A stretch of 64,000 nt of DNA from Perognathus longimembris pacificus (lineage: Eukaryota; Chordata; Mammalia; Rodentia; Heteromyidae), in NCBI RefSeq assembly GCF_023159225.1, contig NC_063162.1:88875438-88939437 (forward strand), written 5' to 3'. This document shows, piece by piece, positions 12,046 through 23,467 of the stretch. The number at the start of each line of letters is the position of its first letter. Positions within the stretch are counted from its first letter, which is position 1. The notes under the pieces are model-generated. The model was given only the letters and a program-made list of their open reading frames with translations, searched no databases and had not been told where the DNA came from. The position numbers were made by a program, and so were the translations under genes.

Positions 12046-13048
12046 GCTTTCTTGAACAATGGTCACAAGAATTTCTTCTGGGGAAGGGACTCAGCTTGTA
12101 GGCAAAGACTTAAACAAGTACAATTCATTCAAGTCTCAAGATGAACAACATCTTGCAGCTCAGGAATATAGGTCAAAGATGTCAGGATAAAAATGGATGG
12201 AGACCTCTGTACATCAGTTTGATAATAAAAATTTGAATAAAAAAATAAAGTATAGGCAAATGAGAAAAAAAAATGGATGGAGGGATTTTGCTTTTTACCA
12301 TGAAAATCCTAGCATTCAAGACCACAGAAAAAAGTCAGTAGTTCTCAAAGTATGGTTTCTTGGCTATCATCACCACCACCACCATTGCCATCCTCCTCTT
12401 CCTCCTCCTCATCAAACTTACAAAATATTTTAACTTCTAACACAGAACTACTGAATCTTAGCCACAGATTGGAGACAGTCTATGTTTGAATAAACTCTTT
12501 AGTGATTTGATGCATGTTAAAGACTGAGAAATGTTGGGTAAAGCCGCACATTATACATATCAATTGATCTAGGTTGACTGGCATGAAGGAAAAGAACAGA
12601 AGGTCAGTTGATCTGCCCATAGTCAAAATACCCTGAGTACAGATGGTGTTATAATCCTGGCTCACCTAGACATTTGGCCCTCAATTAAAGACAGGCCCTC
12701 TTTCAAAACAGCAGGCGTCCAGATGTCTTAACTATGATGTGGCTGTCCTTTGGTCACTAAGCTTTAATCTAGATTGTTATCTGCTAACCCTGAGCACAGT
12801 TATTAACCCAGGAACTTCCTTAAATTTTGGCTTTTGAATAATTTCAGTGCTTCCTAGTCAACTATTTCTTTTTCCTTAGTTTACTCTCGTTTTGGTGAGA
12901 CTGAACATTCAGTACTTATTTCAACAAAAGTGCAGGTTATATACGTTTTTTGTGTCCTTGAATGTCTAAAACTATCTTTGTTTTATTCTTGTACTTGATT
13001 GTTCAGCTAAGTTAGAGATTGTTGAATATACTGCTCTATTGTTCCACA

Positions 13049-13053
<5 letters not shown>

Positions 13054-13112
<59 letters not shown>
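13054..13112. repeat. (TC)n simple repeat
   Basis: Nearly pure TC run. Confidence 0.95.
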
Positions 13113-13113
<1 letters not shown>

Positions 13114-13255
13114 GTGGCCTGGGTCTTTTGGTGTCATACCCAAGAAGTCTCTGCTCCATTCCTTCTTGTTTATCTAGTATTTTCATTTCAGTGTTAAGGA
13201 AGCCTAAGGCTATCTGATTCTTGTTTGTTTTCCTCAATTTTTAAAAATTTCTGTT
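13113..13255 (-). mobile_element. Old L1 fragment
   Basis: TTTGGTGTCATACCCAAGAAGTCTCTGC is the antisense of a known old mammalian L1 segment. Confidence 0.5.
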
Positions 13256-13372
13256 AAATGCACAAGCAATTATTTTCCAAAAAAGGCTAAAATTGCTCAG
13301 GATGTAAGAGGAAGCATAGACCAAGGATATTGCATCAAAGTAAAAAGTGTTACCTATCAAAGAAGTTTGTGC

Positions 13373-13583
13373 GGGCTGGGGATATAGCCTAGTGGCAAGA
13401 GTGCCTGCCTCGGATACACGAGGCCCTAGGTTTGATTCCCCAGCACCACATATACAGAAAACGGCCAGAAGCGGCGCTGTGGCTCAAGTGGCAGAGTGCT
13501 AGCCTTGAGCGGGAAGAAGCCAGGGACAGTGCTCAGGCCCTGAGTCCAAGGCCCAGGACTGGCCAAAAAAAAAAAAAAAAAAA
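13373..13583 (+). mobile_element. IDL-Geo SINE with TSD
   Basis: TSD AAAGAAGTTTGTGC at 13359-13372 and 13584-13597. Near-consensus body. Confidence 0.97.
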
Positions 13584-13628
13584 AAAGAAGTTTGTGCACA
13601 ACCTACAATATGAGAGAAATCTATTTTC

Positions 13629-13830
13629 TTTTTTTTTTTTTTTTGCCAGTCGTGGAGCTTGAACTCAGGGCCTGAGCACTGTCCCTGGCTTCTTTTTGCT
13701 CAAGGCTAGCACTCTACCACTTGAGCCACAGCGCCACGTCCGGCTTTTTCCATATATATGCTGAGGAATCAAACCCAGGGCTTCATGTGTACAAGGCAAG
13801 CATTCTATCACTAGGCCATATTCCCAGCCC
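13629..13830 (-). mobile_element. IDL-Geo SINE
   Basis: Antisense full dimer 45 bp from the plus-strand copy, making a tight inverted pair. TSD not clear. Confidence 0.93.
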
Positions 13831-13855
13831 CTAAATACTAATTCTTTATCTTATG

Positions 13856-14860
13856 AATAACTTGCTAAATAGAAAATAGATTTCTCAGAGAAGAGATACA
13901 AATGGCTAATAAATACATGGAGAAATCCTTAATATTTTTAGCCATAAAGGAAATGTAAATCAAAACTATACTAATATTTCATTTCATCTCAGTTAGAATG
14001 TCAATCAGCAAGAAAACAAACAACAATAAACGCTGGTGAGGATGTGAGGATAAAGGAACCCTCATATACTGCTGGGGGGAATGTAAACTAGTGCTACCAT
14101 TGTGGAAATCAGGATAGAGGTTCCTGTAAAAACTAAAAGTATACCTTACATATCTGTCATATCACTCTTGGGAGTATATTCAAAGGAGTGTAAATGAACA
14201 TACAAGAAAGATACTTCCATGTCCATGTTTATTGTAGTTTTGGTCACAGTAGCCATAGGAATTATCTGAAGTGTTCAACAACCAATGAACGGGAAAAGGA
14301 AAATGAATGGAACTGGAGATCATCATATTGAGCAAGATACATGCACACACATGATTATAACTATGGGACTATTTGGGAGGACAAGGGGGATGCACAAGAA
14401 GGAAAGAGTGATGGAGAGTGAACACATTGTGTCTGTGTATGAAGATGGCACAAGGAATCTTACAGAAAGCTGTGAAACAATAGTGGTATGGATGGAAAAA
14501 GAATAACCAATAGAGGGAATTACTCTAATTAAAATGTAAGATATGCACCTGCAAAATACCACAGTGAAACTCACTGGCACAATTAATATTGGTTTTAAAA
14601 AAAGAATGGGAGGGGAGAAATGAATGGCGAGTGAATGAAGGTATGACAGTAGAAATATCTTATTTGCATGTATGAAACTAGAACAATGACATATGTTGTA
14701 ATTGTTTTAAGAAGAGGTGGGGAAATAGAGATAGGCTCTGTTAAGGGAGGGAGGTACTAGCAGGAAGGATTGGGCTATAAGAAGGATAAAAAGGATGAAT
14801 ACAGTTAAAATGGATTGTTTGCAACTATGAAAATGGAACAATCATAATAAAGAACAAGGA
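13856..14860 (+). mobile_element. L1 ORF2 C-terminus and 3' region, broken
   Basis: GATACAAATGGCTAATAAATAC...CGCTGGTGAGGATGTG...CAGTAGCCATAGGAATTATCTG follows L1 ORF2 C-terminal DNA. No long ORF remains. The 3' part (14330-14860) is less certain. Confidence 0.7.
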
Positions 14861-15430
14861 TATTAAAAGATATTCCACACCATATGTTAGCAGAGAAATG
14901 CAATTTAGAACTATACCCTCCAACTATACACTTATTAGAGTGGCCGAGATCTAGAACATGGTCACCACCACCGGCTGGTAAATATGTGGAGTGACAGGAA
15001 CTCTCATTTATTTTTGGAAGAATGCAAAATGGTGCCCATAGCCATTTGTAGCCATTGTAGCCCAGTTTGGTTTTTTTTTTTTTAATTAAACATACTTTTA
15101 CCATATGATTGAACAACTATACTCTTTGGTATTTACCCAAAGAATTTGGAAATTCATGTCCATAGAAACAATTGTATATTGGTGCTTACACTAGCTTTAT
15201 TCATTACTCTCAAAATGGGGAGGCAACTAAGATGCCCTTCAGCAAATGGTACATCCAGATAACCTGTGTCTGCACTTAAAAACATGAGTTATCAAGTTAC
15301 GGAGAGACAGAGAAAAATACATATTAGGTAAAAGAAGCCAATCTGAAAAGGCAAAACATATCATACCATATTATTCCAACTTTATGACATTTTGGTTATC
15401 ATGGTTGAGAAAAGGCAGGATAAACAGGAG
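14861..15430 (+). mobile_element. Second, older L1 ORF2 fragment
   Basis: AGCAGAGAAATGCAATTTAGAACTATACC...GGTGCCCATAGCCATTTG...GGTATTTACCCAAAGAATTTG repeats the same L1 region as 13930-14170 in a diverged form. Confidence 0.6.
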
Positions 15431-17310
15431 ATCATAGAGATGTCTAGGGCAGTGAGATACCCTTTATGATGCTCTAAGTGTGAACACATGCCATTATAGA
15501 TTTGGCCAAAGCCATGAAATGTATAAGACAGACTGGATCCTAATGCAAACTATGGACTTATAGTGATGATGTGTTAAGGTAAGCTCATTGTTTGTAACAA
15601 ATACACCATTCTTGTGTGGTATATTAGCAATAGAGGAGGATGTGCATTTGTAGAGGAAGGAGATATATGAAGATAAGTGTACTTTTCTGCCCAACTTTTT
15701 TGATGTCTAAACTTCTCAGAAAAGTTCATTAAAACCAAGCAAACAAGAAGTACCACAAGAAGTACAGTTAAATCTCCACGTGCATTTGTATCCAGTAGAT
15801 CTAGGTATGGGTTATTGAGAGCACTTGGTTCTACCAGGGGTTAGTATAATTTAAAATGGGAACTTATTAAGAAAGGCTGTGAGAATTAAGAGAGAAGATC
15901 TGTTTCAAAGTGTTTCTTTTTGGGGCAGGCTGGGGGGTAGTGTTCCAATTTCTTCTTCATCTGAACTCTCAGTTCTCTGGAATTGCTAATGTAGTAGAAA
16001 CTGTAGAGGTCTCAAAGTCAGTAAATTGGGCAACACTTGTTATGAAGTATTTTCACCATTTTAACATTTCCCTCAGGATGTTGTATATTTTTTGTTTTTC
16101 ACTTTGTGAGAAATCTTAGCCCTAGTGGCTTCAAAATTATGGAGAAAGGTCACATGTGAGCCTACACAACTTCTGAATATAATACTGGTATCATATGGTT
16201 GCTTATTGAATTTGGATTACCTCTTATTAAAGGCCAGACAATATAATTTACTGCTGTGAGCCACTCCTCCTTCAGACTTGCTCTAAAGATTTGCTCAGAA
16301 AGGTTGTAAAGGTAGAGAACCTTCAGATGGCTGGTAACTCCTGTGCTCTGCAGGAGCTTCATTCTTCCCACAGCTCTGTCCAGACTCCCCATATTTTGAG
16401 TGGTATGCATGTATTACTTGTTTTACTGACAGTGTGGTTTTCCTTTTTTTTTTTAGCTTAAATTTTAATCCCTATTTTTTAAAAGAAAAGTTGAGAGTAG
16501 GCAGTAGAATACAATATCATTATCCTATCATCTTTATTAAAAAAACAGTACACTTTGAGGAAACTAGGTATTACAGGTTTTCTTTTGATCTAGAGAAGAG
16601 TTACCACTGGACACATGAAGATAGGTCATGAGAAGTCAGAGAGAAGAAGAGCTTGAAGAAACATTTTAGTAAACAGCAGAGGCCGTGTTTATTGAGCTAA
16701 CTTAATAGAGCCTGACTTCATATCTGAGAATTTCTTTGTTCTCTACACTTGGCATCATCAGAATTACCTGGTAACCTGTAAGAAGCAAGCTGATTCATGG
16801 GTGTCACTTATCAGGGCCCACTCTGGGAAACACTACCTGGGAAAGAAGGGAAAGAAAAGTGACATGCGACTGTAGTAGAGCATTTCCCATCTCAAGGTGC
16901 AACCTCATTGTTCACCCCTGGATCTGTTGCATTGCATAGAGGTGTAAAAACTCCTGCGTCCACTGTATATTCAGTAGTCCAAACAGTGTCTAGTTAAGCT
17001 GAAACCATACCTTTAAGCATATAAATGAATCATATCTTGGGCTCTTAACAATCTTTACTATGTTTTTTCCTAAACAGAATATTTGACTTTCCGCAAAACT
17101 CTCAATTTTCATTTTCTTTTATAGCTCTTTTCCAAAGAGTAGAGAGTTCTAAAGCCTGAGTTGTCCACTGTCTGCAGAACTACTCATTATAGCTCTTAGT
17201 CTTTATATTTCATACAACTTCATTATTACAAATTATAAGTTGGTGGGCACACAAAACAACAGTTTAAATGTATTTCTAAATATGGAGTCTACAAACTATT
17301 GAAGGGGCTA
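15431..17310. other. No gene recognised; possible MER5-like fossil
   Basis: Mostly unique AT-rich DNA. About 16735-16840 (GGCATCATCAGAATTACCTGGTAACC) weakly resembles a MER5-type DNA transposon. Confidence 0.4.
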
Positions 17311-17319
17311 TAATCAGGT

Positions 17320-18630
17320 ATCCCAATGCCCCACTGGTTTGCTCTGGCAGGGATGAAAATTCCAGCTTCCCACTCTGACCAGGATGAGTCTCCTCCACCA
17401 CCGGCCCCTCCCTGTGGTGCCAATAGAGACCACATGGAGAGCCTGGACTTCTACTCCTATCTATTGATTAGGAGGAAGTCCCTCCTCTCCCTATCATGTC
17501 ACAGAAGGCCTAGGGGAAAGTGAGGACTTTTTCATCAACACTTGGTGGCAACAAGATCACTCCCTACCTACTGCGTCAGAGGAGCAGTAATAAGGTGCTC
17601 CTCCCCCCCAGCCTGGGTGGTATCGGTGGAGATCTAGTGGGTAGTCAGACTTTCCACCTCTGCCTACCTGTAACTAGATGAGCCTCCTAGACTGGATGTC
17701 AACAGACAAATGGAGAGCAATGGAGAATCTAGACTTTCTTCCCTACTGTAGTCTTTGACTAAAGACAAAAACATTTAAAGTATCTAGAGAAATAACACAT
17801 TGTCCATTATCTATAGGGAAGAAATGTTAACAAGCACAGTTCTCACTAGGAACCATATGGGGGCCAGATGGTCGTGACACAACATTTTTCAAGGACTAAA
17901 AGAAAGGAACTATTAGTGCAGGAATTTATACTGAATGAACATATTTTTCAGGAATGAATGGGTAAATCAAGACATTGAAATGAAAAATGAAAATAATGTG
18001 TTGACATCATGCTATCCTAAAAGAATGGTTAGGATAATTTTCTTTAAAAAAGGAAGAAAGGTAAGGAGAGAGAGAAAAGAGAGAATTCTCTTTTTTTTAG
18101 TGTTCTAAAATTATGTTTGATTGTTGAAGCAAAAATCTAACTGGTCTTCTGTGGTTTTCAAATTATGGAGAAAAGGAAGGAAAGAGAAAAAAGAGAAAAG
18201 AAGAGAATAGGAAGCATTAGGATACAGAGGAACTCAACAACAGCATCATAATGCAATAAGGTCAGATATAGAAAGCATCCATATAACAGTTATAGAAATA
18301 TAGTCTCGTCAGGCACCCATGGAATATATACCAAGATAGACTATATTATGGAAAACAACATTAAATAATTGTTATTATATTAAGTCAGTTTTCTGACCAC
18401 AATGGAATCAAACTAAGACTGGTTATTAGAAGATAGAGAAATGTCCAAACACTGGGAAAGTAAACATCACACATCTAAATAATGTATCAAAGAGGTCTCA
18501 AGAGAAATGGAAAAATATATCTAATATATCATTTAATGTAAATGAAAATGTAACAGATCAAAACTGTTTAACAAAGCTTGAAACAGTACCAAGAGGGAAA
18601 TTTGTGGCATTAATGCTTATATGAAAAAGA
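17320..18630 (+). mobile_element. Ancient LINE-1/HAL1-type remnant
   Basis: Three blocks read like old L1-family coding DNA: GGAGGAAGTCCCTCCTCTCC..., then TTTTTCAGGAATGAATGGGTAAATCAAGACATT, then TTCTGACCACAATGGAATCAAACTAAGAC...AGAGGGAAATTTGTGGCATTAATGCTTAT. Too broken to give an ORF. Confidence 0.6.
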
Positions 18631-18639
18631 AGCACACAT

Positions 18640-18812
18640 ACCTGTAATACTGGACTTGGGATGCAGAGGCATGAGAATTATGAGTTTGAGGTCAGCAGCT
18701 ACACATGAGACCCTGCCTCAGAAACCCTAAGGCTGGGGCTGTTGGTCAGTAGTAGAGTCTTTGCCTAGTACATCCAGGACTCTAGAGTTAATTCTTAGCA
18801 CCACAAAAGAAA
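18640..18812 (+). mobile_element. 7SL-like plus ID-like composite SINE
   Basis: B1-like head (CATACCTGTAATACTGGACTTGGGATGC) followed by an ID-like half (GGCTGGGGCTGTTGGTCAGTAGTAGAG). Older than the IDL-Geo copies. 18813-20600 has no nameable feature. Confidence 0.65.
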
Positions 18813-20609
18813 CAAAAAGAGGAGGGATAATCACATAGATTTTAAAGCTGTTCCCAAGCTATGGCTGTAAAAAGTTAGAGTTAGAGAAAGAATTGAGGGT
18901 TTCAGATCCTGAGAGTCTCTACCACATATGGACAATGTTAGACATGAGCTTGTGGCCTGTTTTGAGACCTAGGTGTTAAGTGACAGTGTGTTCAGTGCTT
19001 TTTTCTTTCTGTTCTGCATGATTGCTTTGCCGTCTACATACTCTCTGATCTTCAGTTAAAACTAAATATAGCTCTCAAGCTATGTTAGTTGGGTCACAGA
19101 TGAGCTATCATAACAATGCTAAACACATTGCTTAAATAAGATAAAAAATACATTTTTAACCCATACTCTTAACAGTCCAGTGATTGTTGATGGCTCAGGT
19201 TGGTGATGAGATCATTTAGTGATCAAGGTTCTGCTCTGAGGGCAAGCCATTCAATACAAATTCCTGCAGTGATGGAAATGGATGACTACAATGGATGACT
19301 AGCCATATCTTACAACAGTGTTGTTAACTTTCAATTTAATTCATTTTACCTACTTCAAATTACAAATTACAATTAAATCAACACATGTGGCTACTATGCC
19401 CAGCCACAGTCATTGCAACTATGGGTTTGCCTTATTTTATATAACTGAAGGTGGTTAATCACCACATCATCACAGAAAGATAAAAAGCTAGAAATCAGGG
19501 GAGATAGTTTTAGTTTTCACCATTTCATTGGTGAAAGAAATAGCCACTCTATTGGCAGTTCCCAAGACTATACTCCAAATTGGTGAGTTAGTAAGAAGGA
19601 CCCCAGATCTTAGCATATAGTTATACTCATGGCTATGATTTATTGCATGGAAAGGGTAAAATCCAAATTCATGGCAAATTCTACAGGAAACCAGGCACAG
19701 GTGTTTAAGAATCCTTTTCTATCACACACTTCCAATGAGTCCATGTGTCCAGCAGGGAAGTTAATAGTGATTCAGTGTCCAAGGTGTTCATTAGGGCCAC
19801 CTCTTTCAAAAGTTAAAATTTCAGGGTCCCAGAAATAGAGCAATTAATATAAGTGAGATTGGTTGCACTTAGAGATTCTTTATTTAGGAAGTGTTATTTC
19901 AATGCAGAAAACTATGTTTTATCATATAGCCAAAATTTAAGCTTGTAAGCAGACTTTTCAAAGGATGGCGGATTTAGGCCTTCTGTGTTGTTTCTGAAGC
20001 ATAGCCATACCCAATTACAGAGGAGCATGGGTAGTGAATGTTGCCTCTAGATTGAGAGGACAACTAGCAACTTTGTAACTTTAGTTAATATACTTGCCTC
20101 AGAATGCTGAACCATGCTAGCATGTAAGTGTCATTCAGCATCATTGTGATTACCAATTTCCTCTTATAGGAAGTGGTCATTTTGGAGAGTTGGTTTAACT
20201 CTGTTTCTCTCTTCAATCTACCAGAATTTCTGAAGTTATCAGAAGTGGTTGCTCTCTCCTTATCAGTTTTCTGTCTCACAAATTCCTGGGTAATATTCCA
20301 AGTGTCATCAAGCTTTTCCTTTATCATCAAATACAATAGCCAGTGTCTCCATCCTAAGGAGACTATAGGAATTTCACATCTTTTGGATTGTTTTTGAGTT
20401 TCTTGAGGCTTACATATCCTGGTTGTTGCTCATCACCTTTATATGTGAGCTACAATCTTTTCTGTGGCCTCTGGAAAGTTCCTCAACATCCTTCAATAGC
20501 TATTCCACTAATTCTTCACAATGAAGTTTGTGAGTAATCATATAAAAATATAAAACTCATATTCCATCTTACTACTTTTCATGTAAGGGATCAATAGAAA
20601 TTTCTGAAT

Positions 20610-21044
20610 ATGGTTTTTAATGCTATTGATGGTCTGGTCCTAGCCTCCCTTTTTACCCCCATCTCAGCTACCATCCCCTTTGCTCTTCAGCATTGAATGT
20701 ACTGTGGTTTTCAGTATCTCACTCATGGTATGCTTTTTGTTGATTCAGACCTTTGTATGTGCTATTCCCTCTTTCTGACTATCTTGGCCTGCTTTATGTT
20801 TATATATTTATTATAGTTCAGCCAAAACCTCTCTGCCTCCTAAAAACCTTTGTAACTGCCCCTATGCAGGTTTAGTTATATAGTCCTGTTACTATTGTCC
20901 CCAGGACAGATTCCTGAACACCTCACATTTTTCTTTTGTAAACCTTGTCACACTATATTCTTTGTTGATTGTCTTTTCTTCCCATGCCACATTGTAAACC
21001 ATATGCATGCAAGGGACTATGTCTATTATTCCTTCACATTACAT
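20610..21044 (+). mobile_element. L2 3'-end fossil
   Basis: GCTATTCCCTCTTTCTGACTATCTTGG, GTTCAGCCAAAACCTCTCTGCC, CACATTGTAAACC...GCAAGGGACTATGTCT follow the L2 3' consensus. A young SINE inserted at its end. Confidence 0.65.
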
Positions 21045-21060
21045 TCAACACATTTTGTTT

Positions 21061-21259
21061 TTTCCCAGTCCTGGGGTTTGACTCAGGGTCTGAGCACTAT
21101 CCCTGGCTTCTTTTTGCTCAAGGCTAGCACTCTTCCTCTTGAGCCACAGTGAACGCCACTTCCTGCTTTTTCTGCTTATGTGGTGCTGAGGAATTGAACC
21201 CAGGGCTTTGTGCCTGCTAGGCAAGCACTCTATCACTAAGCCACATTCCCAGCCCCAGC
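21061..21259 (-). mobile_element. IDL-Geo SINE with TSD
   Basis: Perfect 16-bp TSD TCAACACATTTTGTTT at 21045-21060 and 21260-21275. Nearest young SINE downstream of IL6. 21276-22200 has nothing nameable. Confidence 0.96.
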
Positions 21260-22204
21260 TCAACACATTTTGTTTGAGCATAGATGTAATGATCAACTGC
21301 TGTTAGTTCTTGCATTTGACACTAAGTTTGGGAAGCTCACTTGTGATGCATAGTCTCCAGAAGTCAGACTATGTAGTTCTTTTCTTGCATGGTTCTTCCA
21401 GTTCTGGGCCTTTGTGGATTTTCCCCTCAACAACAGAACTCCTGACCTGGAAGAAGTCTAAGGTGGCTAGGATGGGGAAAGGCTTTGTTAGAAGGGAGAA
21501 CTTTTATATTGCTGGGGCTAGAAAGGGGAAATCTGTAACAATTTCCCAATGTTTTGTTGAAATACACAGAGGCTCTGCATTAAGTTGTGGAGGTTGCTTC
21601 TCTTGCCACCACTCCTGATGAGGGAGGAGAGAGGATTGACAAAGAATATTTCCAGTGTGAAAGGAAATGGAGGTAGGTATACCTTCTTGGGTTATTTATA
21701 ATTTTCTCTGGAAATTCTTAGGTTTCTTTCAAATTCCTCTTATTTCCCTTAAGAAGATGATACATAAGTGTAATTTCCCCTAGTACTCTATGTCCCCAAG
21801 AACTGAAATGTCTTATATTAGTGGTTATTTAAGTATGCTTCTTCATTTAATAAATATTTATTGGGGCCTCTTTTGTTTAGTTTCTGACCTATGAATTTAG
21901 AATACAAAGACAGGTGCACTAGTGTTTGTTTTCTTAAGGAATCCATGTGTTAGCTGGGAAGAAATATCCATGGTAGACACTTAGAAAGAAGTATTACAAT
22001 TGTTTGAGGAATCCAGAGGAGGGAGGCAGAACTACTAGTTATTGTTTGGAAGCTTGAACATTGCCATATCTTAACTAAGTGGTTGTATGACCTCAAAGGC
22101 TTTCATTGTGCCATAAGTGTACTACCTATGTTAGAGTGTTTTGGGATTTTTCTACCTATATCTTTCCATTCCCTGGGTGGTAATAAAACACAAGGTTAAA
22201 AGTA

Positions 22205-22415
22205 GGAATCTGGGTCATGTCTGTAATCTTTGCTTCTCAGGAGGCTGAGATCTGAGGATCCCAGTTCAAAGCCAGCCTGGGCAGGAAAATCCATGAAACT
22301 CTTGTTTCCAATTAACTAACCACTAGAAAGCCAGAAGTGGAGCTGTGATTCAATTGGTAGAGTGCTAGCCTTGAGCAAGAAGGCTCTGAATTCAAGCCCC
22401 GGGACTGGTGTCTGC
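22205..22415 (+). mobile_element. 7SL-like/Geo composite SINE
   Basis: Clear order: TCTCAGGAGGCTGAGATCTGAGGATC, AAAGCCAGCCTGGGCAGGAAAAT, linker CCAATTAACTAACCACTAG, then AAAGCCAGAAGTGGAGCTGTG...GAATTCAAGCCCCGGGACTGG. Confidence 0.92.
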
Positions 22416-22589
22416 AGATATACTTAAGAGTTCAAATCTGGGCTCATTTCAGATGGATAACTTACTCTCCTATACCTAGAAAAGACTGATGTGATGGATG
22501 CATTGCATTTAGCATGCAAGTAGGTCCTTCATTGTATCATTCTCTAGGTGTTTATACTTTAAAAATTATCTTTAATTAGTTGTACAATG

Positions 22590-22760
22590 AGCTTTCAATT
22601 CAACTATCAGTTTATGAGTACAATGCATCTTGATTGCATTTTTAATTAACTTATTTATTGTTAAAGTGATATACAGTGTTACTCCTTCCATCTTTCTCTC
22701 CCATTTATTTTAACTCCATGTATCCCCTCAAATTACTGAGTTCCATTTTCACATATTTAC
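22590..22760 (-). mobile_element. L1 3'-end fragment
   Basis: TTATTTATTGTTAAAGTGATATACAGTG matches the 3' ends of the other L1s. Lies just past the IL6 poly(A) site. Confidence 0.55.
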
Positions 22761-22984
22761 ATTTATTCTATCGTGATTTTATGTGACAATATTCCTTTGT
22801 CAGTAAATTGTTAAAGCTCAAGAAAGGATTGTTGCTCATTCTTTTTTGGTCATTCTGTAACCATTTTGTCTTATTATATTTAGCTTCACACAATAAAGGC
22901 TTAATTGCTAATTAAAAAAATAACATGACCTTTTGTGTACAGTGTAAATATTGTTAAAAATACAATGCAGACATTACTTTAAAA

Positions 22985-23302
22985 TGTGCATAAATTAGCA
23001 ATTTATTGAGGTAAGCTTATACATTCCAAAAAATGATCTGGTTCTGAAACAGATTATCATTTCAAAACCATCACATATAAGATTCAAATGGCACTTTATA
23101 AAAATTATAAATAGCAATCACATATAAATTAATTCATATTTAAATTATCAATAAATTAAAAATAATTAAAATAGTGTCCTAATGTTCATACTGTCAGTTC
23201 TTCGTAGAGAACAACATAAGGTAGATCCCCAGTGGTCAGGGATGGTTCTGTCCTGACCATAGGAAGGAATGCCCATATACTCATAACCTTAGCTGCCCTG
23301 CA
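22985..23302 (-). promoter_or_regulatory. IL6: IL6 3' UTR with AU-rich elements
   Basis: About 300 nt, very AT-rich. Five minus-strand ATTTA pentamers occur at roughly 23156-23152, 23145-23141, 23129-23125, 23112-23108 and 22995-22991. Such elements are known to drive rapid IL6 mRNA decay through TTP-type binding proteins and stabilization on activation. The UTR end is inferred from the poly(A) signal. Confidence 0.8.
23002..23007 (-). terminator. IL6: Predicted IL6 poly(A) signal AATAAA
   Basis: Minus-strand AATAAA lies 296 nt after the stop codon, and a GT/T-rich stretch follows the likely cleavage point near 22985. The next minus-strand AATAAA motifs (near 22767 and 22659) fall in an L1-like repeat and are less likely. 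Confidence 0.65.
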
Positions 23303-23467
23303 TTACACTTTCCGAAGAACCCTCTTACTGAACTGCAGAAATTCCTCAAGGCTGCCCAGGACAAGGTAAATTGTCATGTTCTTCTCCCACTCATTCTGTG
23401 ACTGTAGCCTGTTCACCAGGATAGCATTTGCAGTTGGGCTAGGGAAGACAATTTCAGTTTCATTTAC
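23303..23467 (-). CDS. IL6: IL6 coding exon 5 and stop (165 nt)
   Basis: The acceptor is TTCTCTCCAG at 23468. The exon encodes 54 residues (VNETEIVFPSPTANAILVNR...SLEEFLQFSKRVLRKV) and ends in TAA at 23305-23303. It forms helix D, which carries receptor-contact residues. Sequons NET and NMT are present. The PTANAILVNRLQSQNEW segment aligns well with the PTTNASLLTKLQAQNQW segment of human IL6. Confidence 0.96.
   Translation of the reverse strand, partial: VNETEIVFPSPTANAILVNRLQSQNEWEKNMTIYLVLGSLEEFLQFSKRVLRKV

Noticed and set aside
22650..22770. Alternative IL6 poly(A) signals
   Set aside because: They fall in an L1 3'-end fragment beyond a good AATAAA at 23007-23002; kept only as a possibility.
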